From the NCBI GenBank assembly GCA_002746935.1, contig PDRW01000029.1, positions 1 to 64,000 on the forward strand: a stretch of 64,000 nucleotides of DNA. Direction: 5' to 3'. Made by a program: the position numbers and the translations under genes. The notes under the pieces are model-generated. The model did no database searches and was not told where the DNA came from. It saw nothing but the letters and a program-made list of their open reading frames with translations. This DNA comes from Rhodobacterales bacterium (GTDB lineage: Bacteria; Pseudomonadota; Alphaproteobacteria; Rhodobacterales; Rhodobacteraceae). This document shows positions 17,407 through 26,581 of the stretch, piece by piece (the first letter of the stretch is position 1; each line of letters starts with the position of its first letter).

Positions 17407-17826
17407 ATGCCCGATTCTGCCCGGTTTCTGATTTTCTTGCATTTCGCGGCCCTTGGTGCGCTGGCGCTGCTCACCGGCCAGAGGATCTGGCGGGCCGTTC
17501 CCGGGGCGGAAATGGCCCGTCTCACGCCCGTTGCAAGCGCTGCCAGGGCCCGGCCGGTCTCACTACACCGCGATAGGAATGCTGTTGGCCCTGTCTTGGC
17601 GGCCCGGAATTTCAACCAGATCGCCGCGCCCCCGGCCATGATGCGCCAGCGCGTTTTGTCAGACGTCGGGCCGCTGCGTACCCGGCTCTCAGGCGGGGCG
17701 GGATTGTCGATGGTGTCGAACCATTCGTGCCATTCGCCGCCACTTCGCCGGATGCCCAAAGCGTCATGCGAAAACCAGACTCACCTGACGCGGCCTGAAA
17801 TCAGAGATTTTGGGCGCGTCAGGTGA
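17407..17826 (+). CDS. Doubtful ORF with N-terminal hydrophobic helix
   Basis: An open frame beginning MPDSARFLIFLHFAALGALALL, a plausible membrane segment. Codon-position bias looks genuine only for about the first 45 codons; the rest (to residue 139) is Arg- and Ser-rich and unconvincing. Parts of the opposite strand (around 17740-17560) also look weakly coding, with GGEWHEWFDTIDNPAPP. The stretch 17283-17967 may therefore be a decayed or rearranged gene region, with only a small membrane peptide intact, if anything. Confidence 0.22.
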   Translation: MPDSARFLIFLHFAALGALALLTGQRIWRAVPGAEMARLTPVASAARARPVSLHRDRNAVGPVLAARNFNQIAAPPAMMRQRVLSDVGPLRTRLSGGAGLSMVSNHSCHSPPLRRMPKASCENQTHLTRPEIRDFGRVR

Positions 17827-17880
17827 TGCTTTCGGTGTCAGATATTCGGTCAAACGCTATAGTCCGGAATTCCGTACTAA

Positions 17881-17898
17881 TGGCTTCTCCAGAAGCCA
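17881..17898 (-). terminator. Hairpin downstream of malQ
   Basis: TGGCTTCT-CC-AGAAGCCA, a perfect 8-bp stem in a locally AT-rich stretch, 70 bp past the malQ stop on the minus strand. On that strand it is followed by TTAGTA, so it is at best a weak intrinsic terminator. Confidence 0.3.
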
Positions 17899-17967
17899 TA
17901 TTCCACCTCTGTTTCAGTATGTGACATGGATAAAAAAACATGAGCCCGTTTCCCGGGCAGTTCGCCG

Positions 17968-19788
17968 TCATGGTTGCGCCCGCGGACGCTCCGCGCGCAT
18001 CGCCTCGGTCACCTCGCGGAAGCGCTCCTGATCGGCGATCTCGTCCAGCATCACCGCCGAACGCCGGCGCCAGTTCGGGTGCTCTGCCAGGGTGCCGGGC
18101 ACGTTGGTCTGGCCTTTGGGCCCGGTGAGGTCGGCGAGGCGCACGCCCACCAGAAGCGAGGGTGTCGCGGCAAGAAAGCGGTAGGCGGCGGTGAGCACCC
18201 GGGGCGGCAGTTCCGGCGCGTTTCCGTCGCGCGCGCCGGCGGGCAGCTGTCCGCCGTCAATCAGCGCGTTGACCAGGGCCACGCGTTCCTCGGCACGGCG
18301 GGCCTGATCGCGCTTCGCCCTGGCCTCGTCGATCAGCCCGAAACGCAGCCGCAAGGCGATGTCTTCGCCGAGCCACCAGCGTTCCAGGGTCGGCAGATCG
18401 TGGGTCGAGATACAGGCGAGTGCCTTTTCGGGATAGGTGGAGGAGCGGCTGAACATCCCCCAGTCGGTCTCGAAATAGAGGATCCGGTAGGCAAGGACAT
18501 TGGCTGCATGCAGCACCTCGCGGAAGCCGTCGGGCACCCAGCCGAGGTCTTCGCCGATCACCACCGCACCATGGCGGGCCGCCTCTTCGGTGACCACCCG
18601 CAGCATCTCCGCCAGAGGGTAGGCCACATGGGTGCCGTGCGATCCCGGGGCGTTGTCGGGGATCAGGAACAGCTGGCGCAGCGCCATCACATGGTCGATC
18701 CGGAGCGCGCCGGCGTATTTCATCTGCGCCGCGATCAGCGCCCGGAACGGGGCGTAATCCGCGCGCGCCAGCGCCGTGGGCGAGAGTGCCGACAGCGCCC
18801 AGTTCTGCCCGTCCTGCGAGAACACGTCCGGCGGTGCGCCGACGACCACGCCTTTCAGCGTGTTCTGGTTGTCGGACCAGGTGGCGGAGCCGTCGGGCGC
18901 CTCGCCGACCGCGAGGTCGAGATAGAGCCCGACCCGCATTCCGGCGGCGCGCGCCGCTTCGGCGGCGGCTTCGAGCTGGCGGGCGGCGATCCATTGCAGC
19001 CAGAGCTGGAAGCGCACCGCCCGGGGGTTTTGTTCTGCAAAGTCAGCGACTTCGGCGCTTTCAGGATCGTGGAATGCCACTGGCCAGCCTTTCCAGCCCG
19101 CGCCATGGCCCGCCGCGGCCATCGCCTCGCTCAGCGCCTCGAAAAGCGCGTGCCGTTCGAGCGCCAGCCCGCCTTTGGCGCGGAAGGCTTCGAAATCCTC
19201 CTGCCGGTAGCGGTCTGCGTCAAACGGCTTGCGGCTGAACACCGCGCGCAACCCCTTGTGCTTCAGCCGGGCAACGAGGGGGTAATCCACCAGATCCGCC
19301 GCCCGTGCCCGGGCGAGCGCCTGTTTGTCGGGGCGGGTGTTGCCGGGCAACGCGTCCATCGCGATGTAGAGCGGGTTCAGGAACCGGCGGTTGGACGGGG
19401 TAAACGGGCTGTTGCGTTCCGGGGCGGCGAGAAACAGCGCGTGCAGCGGGTTGATGCCGAGAAAGTCGGCCCCGGCCCTGGCGGCGATCTCCGCGGCGCG
19501 GGCGAGGTCGGCGAAATCGCCGATCCCCCAGGAGCGCGCCGAACGCAACTCATAGAGCTGGCAGAACAGGCCCCAGGTACGGTTTTTCCGAAGCCAGCCG
19601 GGCAGGGGGACGGCGCCGGAGGGGGCGCTGTCATAGCGTGGAAGGCCAGCCTCTTGCGGCGTCATGTCTTCACTCACCCCGAGGGCGGCGAGCAGCGCGT
19701 GTTTGGTTGCGTCGGGCACTTCGCGGTCGCCGTAGTGGGTGGTGATCCCGGCTTCCCAGCACAGTCGGTTCAGCGCGTCGCCGTCCAT
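17968..19788 (-). CDS. malQ: 4-alpha-glucanotransferase (amylomaltase)
   Basis: A 606-residue GH77 enzyme that transfers maltodextrin segments between chains, releasing glucose; cytoplasmic, in maltose/glycogen metabolism. Motifs: QLYELRSARSWGIGDFADL (about 78-96), GADFLGINPLHALF, LRIDHVMALRQLF carrying the nucleophile Asp, GEDLGWVP with the general-acid Glu, and STHDLPTLERWW. The length suits the bacterial MalQ group with a short N-terminal extension. The ATG at 19788 is preceded by GAGGAGACG. It is followed by an AT-rich stretch with a hairpin; no other maltose gene is nearby. Confidence 0.93.
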   Translation of the reverse strand: MDGDALNRLCWEAGITTHYGDREVPDATKHALLAALGVSEDMTPQEAGLPRYDSAPSGAVPLPGWLRKNRTWGLFCQLYELRSARSWGIGDFADLARAAEIAARAGADFLGINPLHALFLAAPERNSPFTPSNRRFLNPLYIAMDALPGNTRPDKQALARARAADLVDYPLVARLKHKGLRAVFSRKPFDADRYRQEDFEAFRAKGGLALERHALFEALSEAMAAAGHGAGWKGWPVAFHDPESAEVADFAEQNPRAVRFQLWLQWIAARQLEAAAEAARAAGMRVGLYLDLAVGEAPDGSATWSDNQNTLKGVVVGAPPDVFSQDGQNWALSALSPTALARADYAPFRALIAAQMKYAGALRIDHVMALRQLFLIPDNAPGSHGTHVAYPLAEMLRVVTEEAARHGAVVIGEDLGWVPDGFREVLHAANVLAYRILYFETDWGMFSRSSTYPEKALACISTHDLPTLERWWLGEDIALRLRFGLIDEARAKRDQARRAEERVALVNALIDGGQLPAGARDGNAPELPPRVLTAAYRFLAATPSLLVGVRLADLTGPKGQTNVPGTLAEHPNWRRRSAVMLDEIADQERFREVTEAMRAERPRAQP

Positions 19789-19854
19789 ATGTCGTCTCCT
19801 CAGGTCGGCCCAGCCATAGGCGAGCGCCGGGGCCATGTGAATGCCGGATTGCTT

Positions 19855-20229
19855 TCAGAGGCGAAATTTTTCGAGGAGGCGCAGCGGCACCACGTCGAGC
19901 GCGCGGATATGGGTGGATTCGAGCCTGACCCGGGGGGCACATCCCTCATCATGGGCCTGGAGGAAGCGCGCCGCGACGAGGCACCATTGGTCGCCGGGGC
20001 GCAGGCCGGGAAAGTGCCAGGCGGGGCGCGGGGTGGAGAGGTCGTTGCCGACATATTTGGAAAAGGCGAGAAACTCCGCTGTCATCACCGCGCAGACCGT
20101 GTGCTGTCCGATGTCGGCTGCGGTGGTGTTGCAATACCCGTCGCGGAAAAACCCGGTGAGCGGGTCATTGGAGCAGGCGAGCAGGGGGCCGCCGAGTACA
20201 TTGACGGGGCGGTCGGGAAGAGGTCTCAT
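19855..20229 (-). CDS. DUF2237 family protein
   Basis: A 124-residue protein of DUF2237, function unknown. Family signature blocks are NVLGGPLLACSNDPLTGFFRDGYCNT, HTVCAVMTAEFLAFSKYVGNDLSTPRP and FPGLRPGDQWCLVAARFLQA (each read in overlapping shorter pieces), at the standard length. Conserved Cys residues suggest metal or disulfide chemistry, but this is not established. The ATG at 20229 is the family start. It lies between malQ and the DUF2332 gene on the same strand and could be cotranscribed with either. Confidence 0.85.
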   Translation of the reverse strand: MRPLPDRPVNVLGGPLLACSNDPLTGFFRDGYCNTTAADIGQHTVCAVMTAEFLAFSKYVGNDLSTPRPAWHFPGLRPGDQWCLVAARFLQAHDEGCAPRVRLESTHIRALDVVPLRLLEKFRL

Positions 20230-20336
20230 GCCAGCGCCTCAGTCTGGCGCGGTGTTGCGCAGGCGGGTGGTGTTGCGCAGGCGGACCTTGCGCGGCCGGG
20301 CCGTGCCTGGCGGCGGGAGCAGGGGAAACGCGGCGC

Positions 20337-21428
20337 TCATGGCCTGCGCTTCCGGCTCCTGGTGTGGCCTGCGGTATGGGGCGCGTGTTGGGCGGGGGCG
20401 TTCCAGTCCACCCAGCGACCGTGGAAATCGACCCGTCCGAGGTCGATCCTGTGATTGCCGGGCCAGAGCGTCAGCATGATCGGGGCGCCTTCGCCCTTGC
20501 GGGCGTCGCCCTCCATCGAGAGGCGCGCGAGCGGCGCCTCGGCAGTGGCCCGGGCCCCGGCGTGCTCCAGCGCCTCGCGGCAGCGCGCACGGGTCTTCTC
20601 GTGGAAGTATTGCCAGGCGACCGTATGGGTGATGAGGTGGATCGCCCCGGGATGCCGGATGGCGAGACGTTCGGTGAGCCATTCGCAGGCGTCGGCCTTG
20701 TCGACCACCGCATCGCAGATCTTCATCGCCGCCTGGATGCGTTCGATCCGCCAGGGCTGGTCGGGCCAGATATAGGAGGTGAGGCGCAGCGCGTCGGCGG
20801 GATCATGCGGGTCGAGCGGGGCGAGGTCAACGCCGCGGCGGTCGACGATCCGCACGTCGCCTTCGGGCGGCGGCGGCCCGCGCCATTCCGGGTCAAGCCG
20901 GACGGCGCTGTCGCGCGGGCCCAGCACCCCCCAGGCGAGGTCGAGCCGGAACCTGTCCCACATCATGTTGAGCCCGGCGGCGGCGCCAAGCTCCGAAACC
21001 ACGAAATCGGAAATGCCGAATTTCGCCGCCAGCCAGTGCGCCCCGGCGATCATCACCGCCGAGCGGCGCACCTCGTTGCTCTGTGGCGCGCTTTCGAGCC
21101 AGGTGAGCAGGGTTTCGGGGTGATCGGCGAGGGCAATATCGAGCGCGCGGCCGAGTTTTTCGGCGCTCGGGCAATCGTTGGGCGGATAGCAGGCCGCGAG
21201 TTCGGGGCATTCGCCGGTCAGCACAAGCGCATGGAGCCCGCCGAGCAGGCGCAGCGGCAGCGAGGCGCCGCGGTTGGAGATGTCGCCCCTGAAGGCCAGC
21301 ATCCGGTCCACCACCGGGTTGCCGGGGGTGAGGCGCGCGGCCACCGAGGCCAGCACCCTGGCGGTGAAAGGAGAGCCGAGGCCACGGTTGGACCGGGCCT
21401 GGTCGAGGAACACGTCTTCGAGCTTCAC
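20337..21428 (-). CDS. DUF2332 family protein
   Basis: A 363-residue protein of DUF2332, function unknown. Diagnostic segments are ALDIALADHPETLLTWLE, PQSNEVRRSAVMIAGAHWLA and VSELGAAAGLNMMWDRFR, the last resembling a SAM-binding glycine motif, followed by a C-terminal ITHTVAWQYF strand. The start is a GTG at 21428 that overlaps the pth stop in a GTGA arrangement, so translation is probably coupled to pth. The methyltransferase-like motif makes methyl transfer conceivable but unproven. Confidence 0.82.
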   Translation of the reverse strand: MKLEDVFLDQARSNRGLGSPFTARVLASVAARLTPGNPVVDRMLAFRGDISNRGASLPLRLLGGLHALVLTGECPELAACYPPNDCPSAEKLGRALDIALADHPETLLTWLESAPQSNEVRRSAVMIAGAHWLAAKFGISDFVVSELGAAAGLNMMWDRFRLDLAWGVLGPRDSAVRLDPEWRGPPPPEGDVRIVDRRGVDLAPLDPHDPADALRLTSYIWPDQPWRIERIQAAMKICDAVVDKADACEWLTERLAIRHPGAIHLITHTVAWQYFHEKTRARCREALEHAGARATAEAPLARLSMEGDARKGEGAPIMLTLWPGNHRIDLGRVDFHGRWVDWNAPAQHAPHTAGHTRSRKRRP

Positions 21429-22117
21429 CGGAACTTGTCCACCAGTTTCTGGAGCGGCGTGGGCGCCTCACCGGCCGCGGGTGCGGCCTCGCTGGCTGCC
21501 TGGGCGGGGGCGCCGCCGCTTGGTTGCGGTTTGGGTTTTGGTTCGGGGGGCGGGGCCATGCGCAGCGCCACCGCATTGGTGAATTTCGCGCCGTCACCGG
21601 CCGCGAGATGCGCCGCACCGTCCGAGATGCCGCGCAGCAGATCGTCGAGCCAGCCCTGATCGGCCCTGGCGAAATCCGACAGCACATAGGCCGAGACCCG
21701 GTCCTTGTGGCCGGGATGGCCGATGCCGAGCCGGACCCTCGCATAGCCCTCGCCGATATGCTGATGGATCGAGCGCAGCCCGTTGTGGCCCGCATGGCCG
21801 CCGCCCTGTTTGAGCTTCAGCCGGCCGGGGGCGAGGTCGAGCTCGTCGTGGAAGACGGTGACATTGGCGGGTGTGAGCTTGAAGAAGCGCATCGCTTCGC
21901 CCACCGACTGGCCGGAAAGGTTCATGAAGGTTTCGGGCTTCAGCAGCACCAGCTTTTCGCCGCCAAGGGCGCCCTGGGTCATCGCGCCCTGGAACTTGCT
22001 GCGCCAGGGCGGGAACCCCGCGTCTTCGGCAATCCGCTCGACAGCCATGTAGCCGATGTTGTGCCGGTTGCCGGCATATCTGGGCCCGGGGTTTCCGAGA
22101 CCGACAAAGAGTTTCAT
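21425..22117 (-). CDS. pth: Peptidyl-tRNA hydrolase
   Basis: Releases tRNA from prematurely dropped peptidyl-tRNAs. The 230-residue protein has the Pth motifs GLGNPGPRYAGNRHNIGY (6-23, with the catalytic His), KPETFMNLSGQSV, FHDELDLAPGRLKLK and GGGHAGHNGLRSI. A Pro/Ala-rich C-terminal tail of about 40 residues extends beyond the core, as in other Rhodobacterales. The ATG at 22117 is preceded by GGAGGTGGG. It lies downstream of rplY, the usual rplY-pth order, with a terminator hairpin between them. Confidence 0.95.
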   Translation of the reverse strand: MKLFVGLGNPGPRYAGNRHNIGYMAVERIAEDAGFPPWRSKFQGAMTQGALGGEKLVLLKPETFMNLSGQSVGEAMRFFKLTPANVTVFHDELDLAPGRLKLKQGGGHAGHNGLRSIHQHIGEGYARVRLGIGHPGHKDRVSAYVLSDFARADQGWLDDLLRGISDGAAHLAAGDGAKFTNAVALRMAPPPEPKPKPQPSGGAPAQAASEAAPAAGEAPTPLQKLVDKFR

Positions 22118-22269
22118 CCCACCTCCGGGCTGACGCATCACCCCCATCGCCGCCCCCATCATTGCTCCGGTCGGATGGTCGCTCGGATCGGGGATCGGAT
22201 CGGGCCAAAGGATTGGCACAAACTAAGCGAGGCGGGCGGGAATGCCAAGGCACCTCGCGGGGTTGCCCG

Positions 22270-22301
22270 GCCGGAAAACGGAAACGGGGCCCGAAGGCCC
22301 C
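22270..22301 (-). terminator. Intrinsic terminator after rplY
   Basis: On the minus strand GGGGCC-TTCG-GGCCCC, then GTTTCCGTTTT, 72 bp beyond the rplY stop codon. A stem with a stable UUCG tetraloop and a T-rich tail. Confidence 0.7.
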
Positions 22302-22373
22302 GCCCGATGTCGCTCCGGTGGTCTGCCGGGTGTTTCTCCGGCGTTTCTCCGGTGTTTCCGTCCGGACACCGGA

Positions 22374-23012
22374 TCACTCGTCGGACGCGCCGATCACCTC
22401 GGTTTCGGGGGTTTCATCGGTTTCTTCGTCCGCGCCGCGCAGGCCCGACGGCGCCGAGATCGAGGCGATGATGATGTCGCGTTCGATGGTCGGTTTGGCG
22501 CCCTTCGGCAGTTCCACGTCCGATATGTGGATCACGTCGTTCACGTCCTTGCCGGCGAGGTCGACGGTGATCTTCTCCGGGATGTCGCCCGCGAGCACGT
22601 TGAGTTCGACCTCCGGGCGGGTCACCACCAGCACGCCGCCCTTCTTGATGCCGGGCGCCGTTTCTTCGTTGATGAACTCGACATGGACATAGATCTCGAT
22701 CCGCGACGTGCGGTGGACGCGCACGAAATCCACATGGGTCGGCAGGTCTTTCACCTTGTCGCGCTCGACCGCGCGGCAGATCACCCGCACGTCCTCTTCG
22801 CCCTCGACCTTGAGGTTGAACAGTTTCGACAGGAAACGGCCCTCTTTCAGGGTCTTCAGCAGCACGTTGAAGGGAATGTTGATCGGCAGCGGTGCCTTGT
22901 CGCCACCGTAGACGATGCCCGGTACGAGCCCGGCGCGGCGGGCCTGACGAGCGGCCCCCTTGCCTGTCCCCGTCCGTACCGTGGCGTGAAAGTCAGGAAT
23001 TTCACGAGCCAT
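22374..23012 (-). CDS. rplY: 50S ribosomal protein L25/general stress protein Ctc
   Basis: A 212-residue L25 of the long CTC type, which binds 5S rRNA. N-terminal L25 domain: [45 protein letters not shown] and VDFVRV. The C-terminal TL5/CTC beta domain contains [13 protein letters not shown] and [16 protein letters not shown]. It ends in an acidic tail ([18 protein letters not shown]). The ATG at 23012 has GGAGAGACCA upstream. It is followed by a terminator and then pth. Confidence 0.95.
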   Translation of the reverse strand: MAREIPDFHATVRTGTGKGAARQARRAGLVPGIVYGGDKAPLPINIPFNVLLKTLKEGRFLSKLFNLKVEGEEDVRVICRAVERDKVKDLPTHVDFVRVHRTSRIEIYVHVEFINEETAPGIKKGGVLVVTRPEVELNVLAGDIPEKITVDLAGKDVNDVIHISDVELPKGAKPTIERDIIIASISAPSGLRGADEETDETPETEVIGASDE

Positions 23013-23229
23013 TGGTCTCTCCAGATTGTAAATCGCGGGACGCCTCCAAGGGTGCGACTCCCGCCTGAGGGTGCAGCCTATAGCCCTGAATGCGGTGGAT
23101 TGGAAGCGAAAACCGGGGCAGGGGGCGGGTGTGCTTGCAGCGGGAGGGTCGCGGGCGTATCGCTTGGCCGGAACGACCCGGGGTCGCCGGGGTCGCGGCG
23201 CGTTGAAACCCAGGTGAAAGGTTCCCGCA

Positions 23230-24402
23230 ATGTCGGTTTTCGAGGCCCTGCGGCTCACCCGCGCGCCGATGCTCACGCTGGCGGCTGTCGGGCTCAACTG
23301 GGGCGGGCTCGCGGGGCTGATGCCCGACATCAAGGCCGCCACCGGCGCGTCTGACGCCCAGCTCGGTGCGGCGCTGCTGGCCCCGACGCTGGGCGCGCTG
23401 ATCGCGCTGTTCTTCGCCCCGCGCTTCGGCCAATGGGCCGGCCGGCTGGCGCTGCCGCTGGCCGGGCTCGGCACGGTGCTGGCGATCCTCCTGCCGGTGC
23501 TGGCGGTCTCGCCGCTGACGCTGGGGCTGGTGATGTTTGTCACCGGCGCCAGCGTGGCGATGGCGGATATCACCGCCAACATGCGCATCGCCGATCTCGA
23601 GGCCGAGACCGGCCGGCATCTGCAAAGCGTGAACCACGCGGTGTTTTCGCTGAGTTTCGGCCTTACCGCGTTTTCGGTCGCGCTGGCGCGTCAGGCGGGG
23701 TTCGGACATCGCGAGGTTCTGCCGGTGATCGCGCTGGTGGCGCTCGGGCTGGTGCTCCTCGCCCGGGACCGCCGGGCCTTGGCTGCGGCCAGCGACACCG
23801 ATGACAACAGCACGCGTCCGCCGCGTGATGTGGTGCTGATCGCCGGTTTCCTGCTGTTCGCGGCCTTCGTCGGGGAGAACGCCCCCGAGGCGTGGTCGGC
23901 GCTGCATATCGAACGCACCCTCGGCGCGCCGGCGGGCGAAGGCAGCTATGGCCCGGCGGTGCTGGGGCTGGTGATGTTTCTCGGCCGCATCGGCGGCCAG
24001 TTTGCGGCCCAGCGGTTCGGTGAGGTCCGGCTGATCGCGGCCTCGGCGGTGCTGGGCGCGTTCGGTGCGGTGATCATCGCCGCCGGCCCCACCAGGGCGG
24101 TGGTGCTCGCCGGGGTCGGGGTGCTGGCGCTGGGCATGGCGGTGATCGTGCCCGCGACCACCTCGGTGATCGGCCGCGCCGTCTCCGACGCCGCCCGCCC
24201 GATGGCGATTTCACGCGCGTGGATGGCGGGGCTGATCGGGTTTTTCGTCGGCCCGGCGATGATGGGCGGGCTGGCCCAGCTCTGGAGCCTGCGGGTGTCC
24301 TTCGCCGCGGTGGCGGTGATCGTGGCGCTCATCCTGCCCGCGGTGCTGGCGCTGTCGCGGCGGGCGGCGCCGGGACGCCGGGGGTCTGCGGGGCCCACAT
24401 GA
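23230..24402 (+). CDS. MFS transporter
   Basis: A 390-residue integral membrane protein with about twelve hydrophobic helices and a major-facilitator layout: a first helix at about 12-32, short loops, a central hydrophilic loop ([20 protein letters not shown], about 180-200) and six further helices. The loop motif between helices 2 and 3 ([11 protein letters not shown]) is a weak match to MFS motif A. The substrate is unknown. The ATG at 23230 follows GGTGAAAGGTTCCC. It is 35 bp ahead of the M20 deacylase gene on the same strand, so the pair may be an operon handling an acylated amino compound. Confidence 0.82.
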   Translation: MSVFEALRLTRAPMLTLAAVGLNWGGLAGLMPDIKAATGASDAQLGAALLAPTLGALIALFFAPRFGQWAGRLALPLAGLGTVLAILLPVLAVSPLTLGLVMFVTGASVAMADITANMRIADLEAETGRHLQSVNHAVFSLSFGLTAFSVALARQAGFGHREVLPVIALVALGLVLLARDRRALAAASDTDDNSTRPPRDVVLIAGFLLFAAFVGENAPEAWSALHIERTLGAPAGEGSYGPAVLGLVMFLGRIGGQFAAQRFGEVRLIAASAVLGAFGAVIIAAGPTRAVVLAGVGVLALGMAVIVPATTSVIGRAVSDAARPMAISRAWMAGLIGFFVGPAMMGGLAQLWSLRVSFAAVAVIVALILPAVLALSRRAAPGRRGSAGPT

Positions 24403-24437
24403 TTGTGCCGGGCCGGCAGAGCGCATAGGCTCACCCC

Positions 24438-25712
24438 ATGACGCTTTCTGACACCATCCTCGCCGAAGTCGAGGCCCGCCGCGACGCTCTCGTGAGCCTT
24501 ACCCAAAGCCTCGTCCGCATCCCGACCCTGAATCCCCCGGGGCGCCATTACCATGAGATCTGCACCTGGCTCGGCGACCGCCTGAAGGCCAACGGCTGGA
24601 CGGTCGAGCTGATCCGCGCCGAGGGCGCCATCGGCGACAGCGACCGCCATCCGCGCTGGAACCTGCTCGCCCGCTATGAGGGCGCGACGCCCGGCGATTG
24701 TGTCCATTTCAACGGCCATCACGATGTGGTCGAGGTGGGGCAGGGCTGGACCCGCGACCCGTTCGGCGCCGAGATCGCCGACGGCAGGATCTACGGCCGC
24801 GGCACCTGCGACATGAAGGGCGGGCTGGCCTCCGCGATCATCGCCGCCGAAGCCTTCATCGCCGCGAAGCCCGATTTCGCCGGCGCCATCGAAGTGAGCG
24901 CCACGGCCGACGAGGAATCCGGCGGCTATGGCGGTGTGGCCTATCTCGCGGAACAGGGCTGGTTCGACCCCGCCCGGGTGCAGCACGTCATCATCCCCGA
25001 ACCGCTCAACAAGGACCGCATCTGCCTCGGCCACCGTGGCGTCTGGTGGGCCGAGATCGAGACCAAAGGCCGGATCGCCCATGGCTCCATGCCCTTCCTC
25101 GGCGACAGCGCCATCCGCCACATGGGGGCGGTGCTCGAAGAGATGGAACGCAGCCTCTATCCGCTTCTTGCCGGCAAGCGCACCGCCATGCCGGTGGTCC
25201 CGGAGGGGGCGCGGCAATCGACGCTCAACGTGAACTCGATCCACGGCGGCGAACCGGCCCCGGAGCCCGGCTTCACCGGTTTCCCCGCGCCCTGCGTTGC
25301 CGACCGCTGCACCATCGTCATCGACCGCCGCTTCCTGATCGAGGAAGACCTCGCCGAGGTCAAAGACGAGATCCGCGCCCTGATGCAGCGGGTGCAGGCG
25401 GTGCGCCCCGGTTTTGCCTATGAGATCCGCGACATGCACGAGGTCGTCCCCACGATGACCGACGCAAACGCCTCGGTGGTGCGCTCCACCGCCGCCGCCA
25501 TCGGGAAGGTGCTGGGCACGCGGCCCGACTACGTGGTCAGCCCCGGCACCTATGATCAGAAACATATCGACCGGATCGGGCGGCTCCACAATTGCATCGC
25601 CTACGGCCCGGGCGTGCTCGACCTTGCGCATCAGCCCGACGAATGGATCGGGATTGATGACATGGTCGACAGCGCCGGCGTCATGGCGCTGGTGCTCGAG
25701 GAACTGCTCTGA
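24438..25712 (+). CDS. M20-family deacylase (ArgE/DapE-like)
   Basis: A 424-residue zinc hydrolase of the acetylornithine deacetylase/succinyl-diaminopimelate desuccinylase type. First metal ligand in FNGHHDVVEVG (His in GHHD), bridging Asp in GRGTCDMKGGLAS, catalytic Glu pair in TADEESGGYG, a further ligand in IIPEPL, and the final His in AYGPG..DLAHQPDEW. It removes an N-acyl group from an unidentified amino acid derivative. The length fits. It is probably cotranscribed with the upstream MFS gene. True ArgE or DapE function cannot be claimed from motifs alone. Confidence 0.87.
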   Translation: MTLSDTILAEVEARRDALVSLTQSLVRIPTLNPPGRHYHEICTWLGDRLKANGWTVELIRAEGAIGDSDRHPRWNLLARYEGATPGDCVHFNGHHDVVEVGQGWTRDPFGAEIADGRIYGRGTCDMKGGLASAIIAAEAFIAAKPDFAGAIEVSATADEESGGYGGVAYLAEQGWFDPARVQHVIIPEPLNKDRICLGHRGVWWAEIETKGRIAHGSMPFLGDSAIRHMGAVLEEMERSLYPLLAGKRTAMPVVPEGARQSTLNVNSIHGGEPAPEPGFTGFPAPCVADRCTIVIDRRFLIEEDLAEVKDEIRALMQRVQAVRPGFAYEIRDMHEVVPTMTDANASVVRSTAAAIGKVLGTRPDYVVSPGTYDQKHIDRIGRLHNCIAYGPGVLDLAHQPDEWIGIDDMVDSAGVMALVLEELL

Positions 25713-25786
25713 AGTCTTGAGTGACGCCCAAGCCGGAAGGATCCTCCCGGATCAGTCAGTTTTATCAATATCTTAGGGGGAGTCCA

Positions 25787-25808
25787 TTTGTCCGGAATTC
25801 CGGACAAA
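25787..25808. other. Perfect 22-bp palindrome
   Basis: TTTGTCCGGAA/TTCCGGACAAA, 75 bp after the M20 gene stop and 114 bp before the TetR gene. It may be a terminator stem (a short ATTTT follows at 25812) or a binding site. The core GTCCGGAATTCCG also occurs at 17862-17874. Confidence 0.45.
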
Positions 25809-25890
25809 CGGATTTTCTCCCGCCTCGCGCTTCCGCCAAACGGGCAGGCAGCACACCTTTCCTCGTGACTGGCAGAAACGCTCCTCTTGC

Positions 25891-25913
25891 AACTGACTGA
25901 CCGGTCAGTTAGT
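25891..25913. promoter_or_regulatory. TetR-family operator overlapping the tetR promoter
   Basis: AACTGACTGACC/GGTCAGTTAGT, a near-perfect inverted repeat ending 9 bp before the regulator's ATG. The ACTGACCGGTCAGT core is the classic operator form of TetR-family repressors of efflux genes, implying autorepression of the whole operon. Confidence 0.75.
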
Positions 25914-25921
25914 ATGGCCCC

Positions 25922-26581
25922 ATGACCGATGCCGCCCCCGCCACCCCCAAGTTCCGCCGCCGCGCCGAAGACCGTCCCGGCGAAGTGCTCGACGCTGCCC
26001 TCACGCTGTTCGTCAACCAGGGCTATGCCAGCACTTCGGTCGCCCAGATCGCGAGCGCTGCCGGCATCTCCAAGGGCGCGGTCTATCTCTATTTCCCGTC
26101 GAAACAGGCGATTCTCGAAGGGCTCGTGCGGCGCGCCATCACCCCCATCGCCGACCGGACGCTGGCCCGGGCCGCGCAAATCCGGGGCGATCCGCGCGCA
26201 ACCCTGCGCGTGATCGTGACCGGGATCGTCACCGGTCTTGCGGACCCGCGGGTCTATGCGGTGCCCAAGGTGGTCATCCGCGAAGCCGTTGTCGCCCCGG
26301 AGATCGCAGCGATGTATCGCGATGCGGTGCTCGACCGGGTCATGCCGGCGGGGGCCGCGCTCATCCGCCAAAGCATCAAGGCCGGACAGCTCCGCCCGGT
26401 CGACCCCGAGCTTACCTTGCGTTCGGTGATGGGGCCGATCGTCCTGCACCTTCTGCTGGCGGAGGTCTTCGACATCCGCCCCGACCGTGGCCTCGCCCTC
26501 GAAGCGCTGGCCGAAAACCATCTCGACATCCTGTTCAACGGGCTGTTCCCGCCCGGACCCGAAGGCCGATCCGATGTTTGA
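25922..26581 (+). CDS. TetR/AcrR family transcriptional regulator
   Basis: A 219-residue repressor. The N-terminal helix-turn-helix (about 16-62) reads GEVLDAALTLFVNQGYASTS, VAQIASAAGISKGAVYLYFP and SKQAILEGLV, the canonical TetR signature. The C-terminal ligand domain is of the TetR_C type, with no recognisable ligand. The operator palindrome lies directly before the ATG. The last 8 bases overlap the HlyD-like gene, so regulator and exporter form one transcription unit (tetR-hlyD-ABC-permease), a typical substrate-induced efflux operon. Confidence 0.92.
   Translation: MTDAAPATPKFRRRAEDRPGEVLDAALTLFVNQGYASTSVAQIASAAGISKGAVYLYFPSKQAILEGLVRRAITPIADRTLARAAQIRGDPRATLRVIVTGIVTGLADPRVYAVPKVVIREAVVAPEIAAMYRDAVLDRVMPAGAALIRQSIKAGQLRPVDPELTLRSVMGPIVLHLLLAEVFDIRPDRGLALEALAENHLDILFNGLFPPGPEGRSDV

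Noticed and set aside
20239-20340. 33-codon minus-strand ORF overlapping the DUF2332 stop (ATGA), ending RLRNTTRLRNTAPD
   Set aside because: It is made largely of an imperfect 18-bp direct repeat (GGTGTTGCGCAGGCGG on the plus strand), is very basic and has no ribosome site; more likely a small repeat than a gene.
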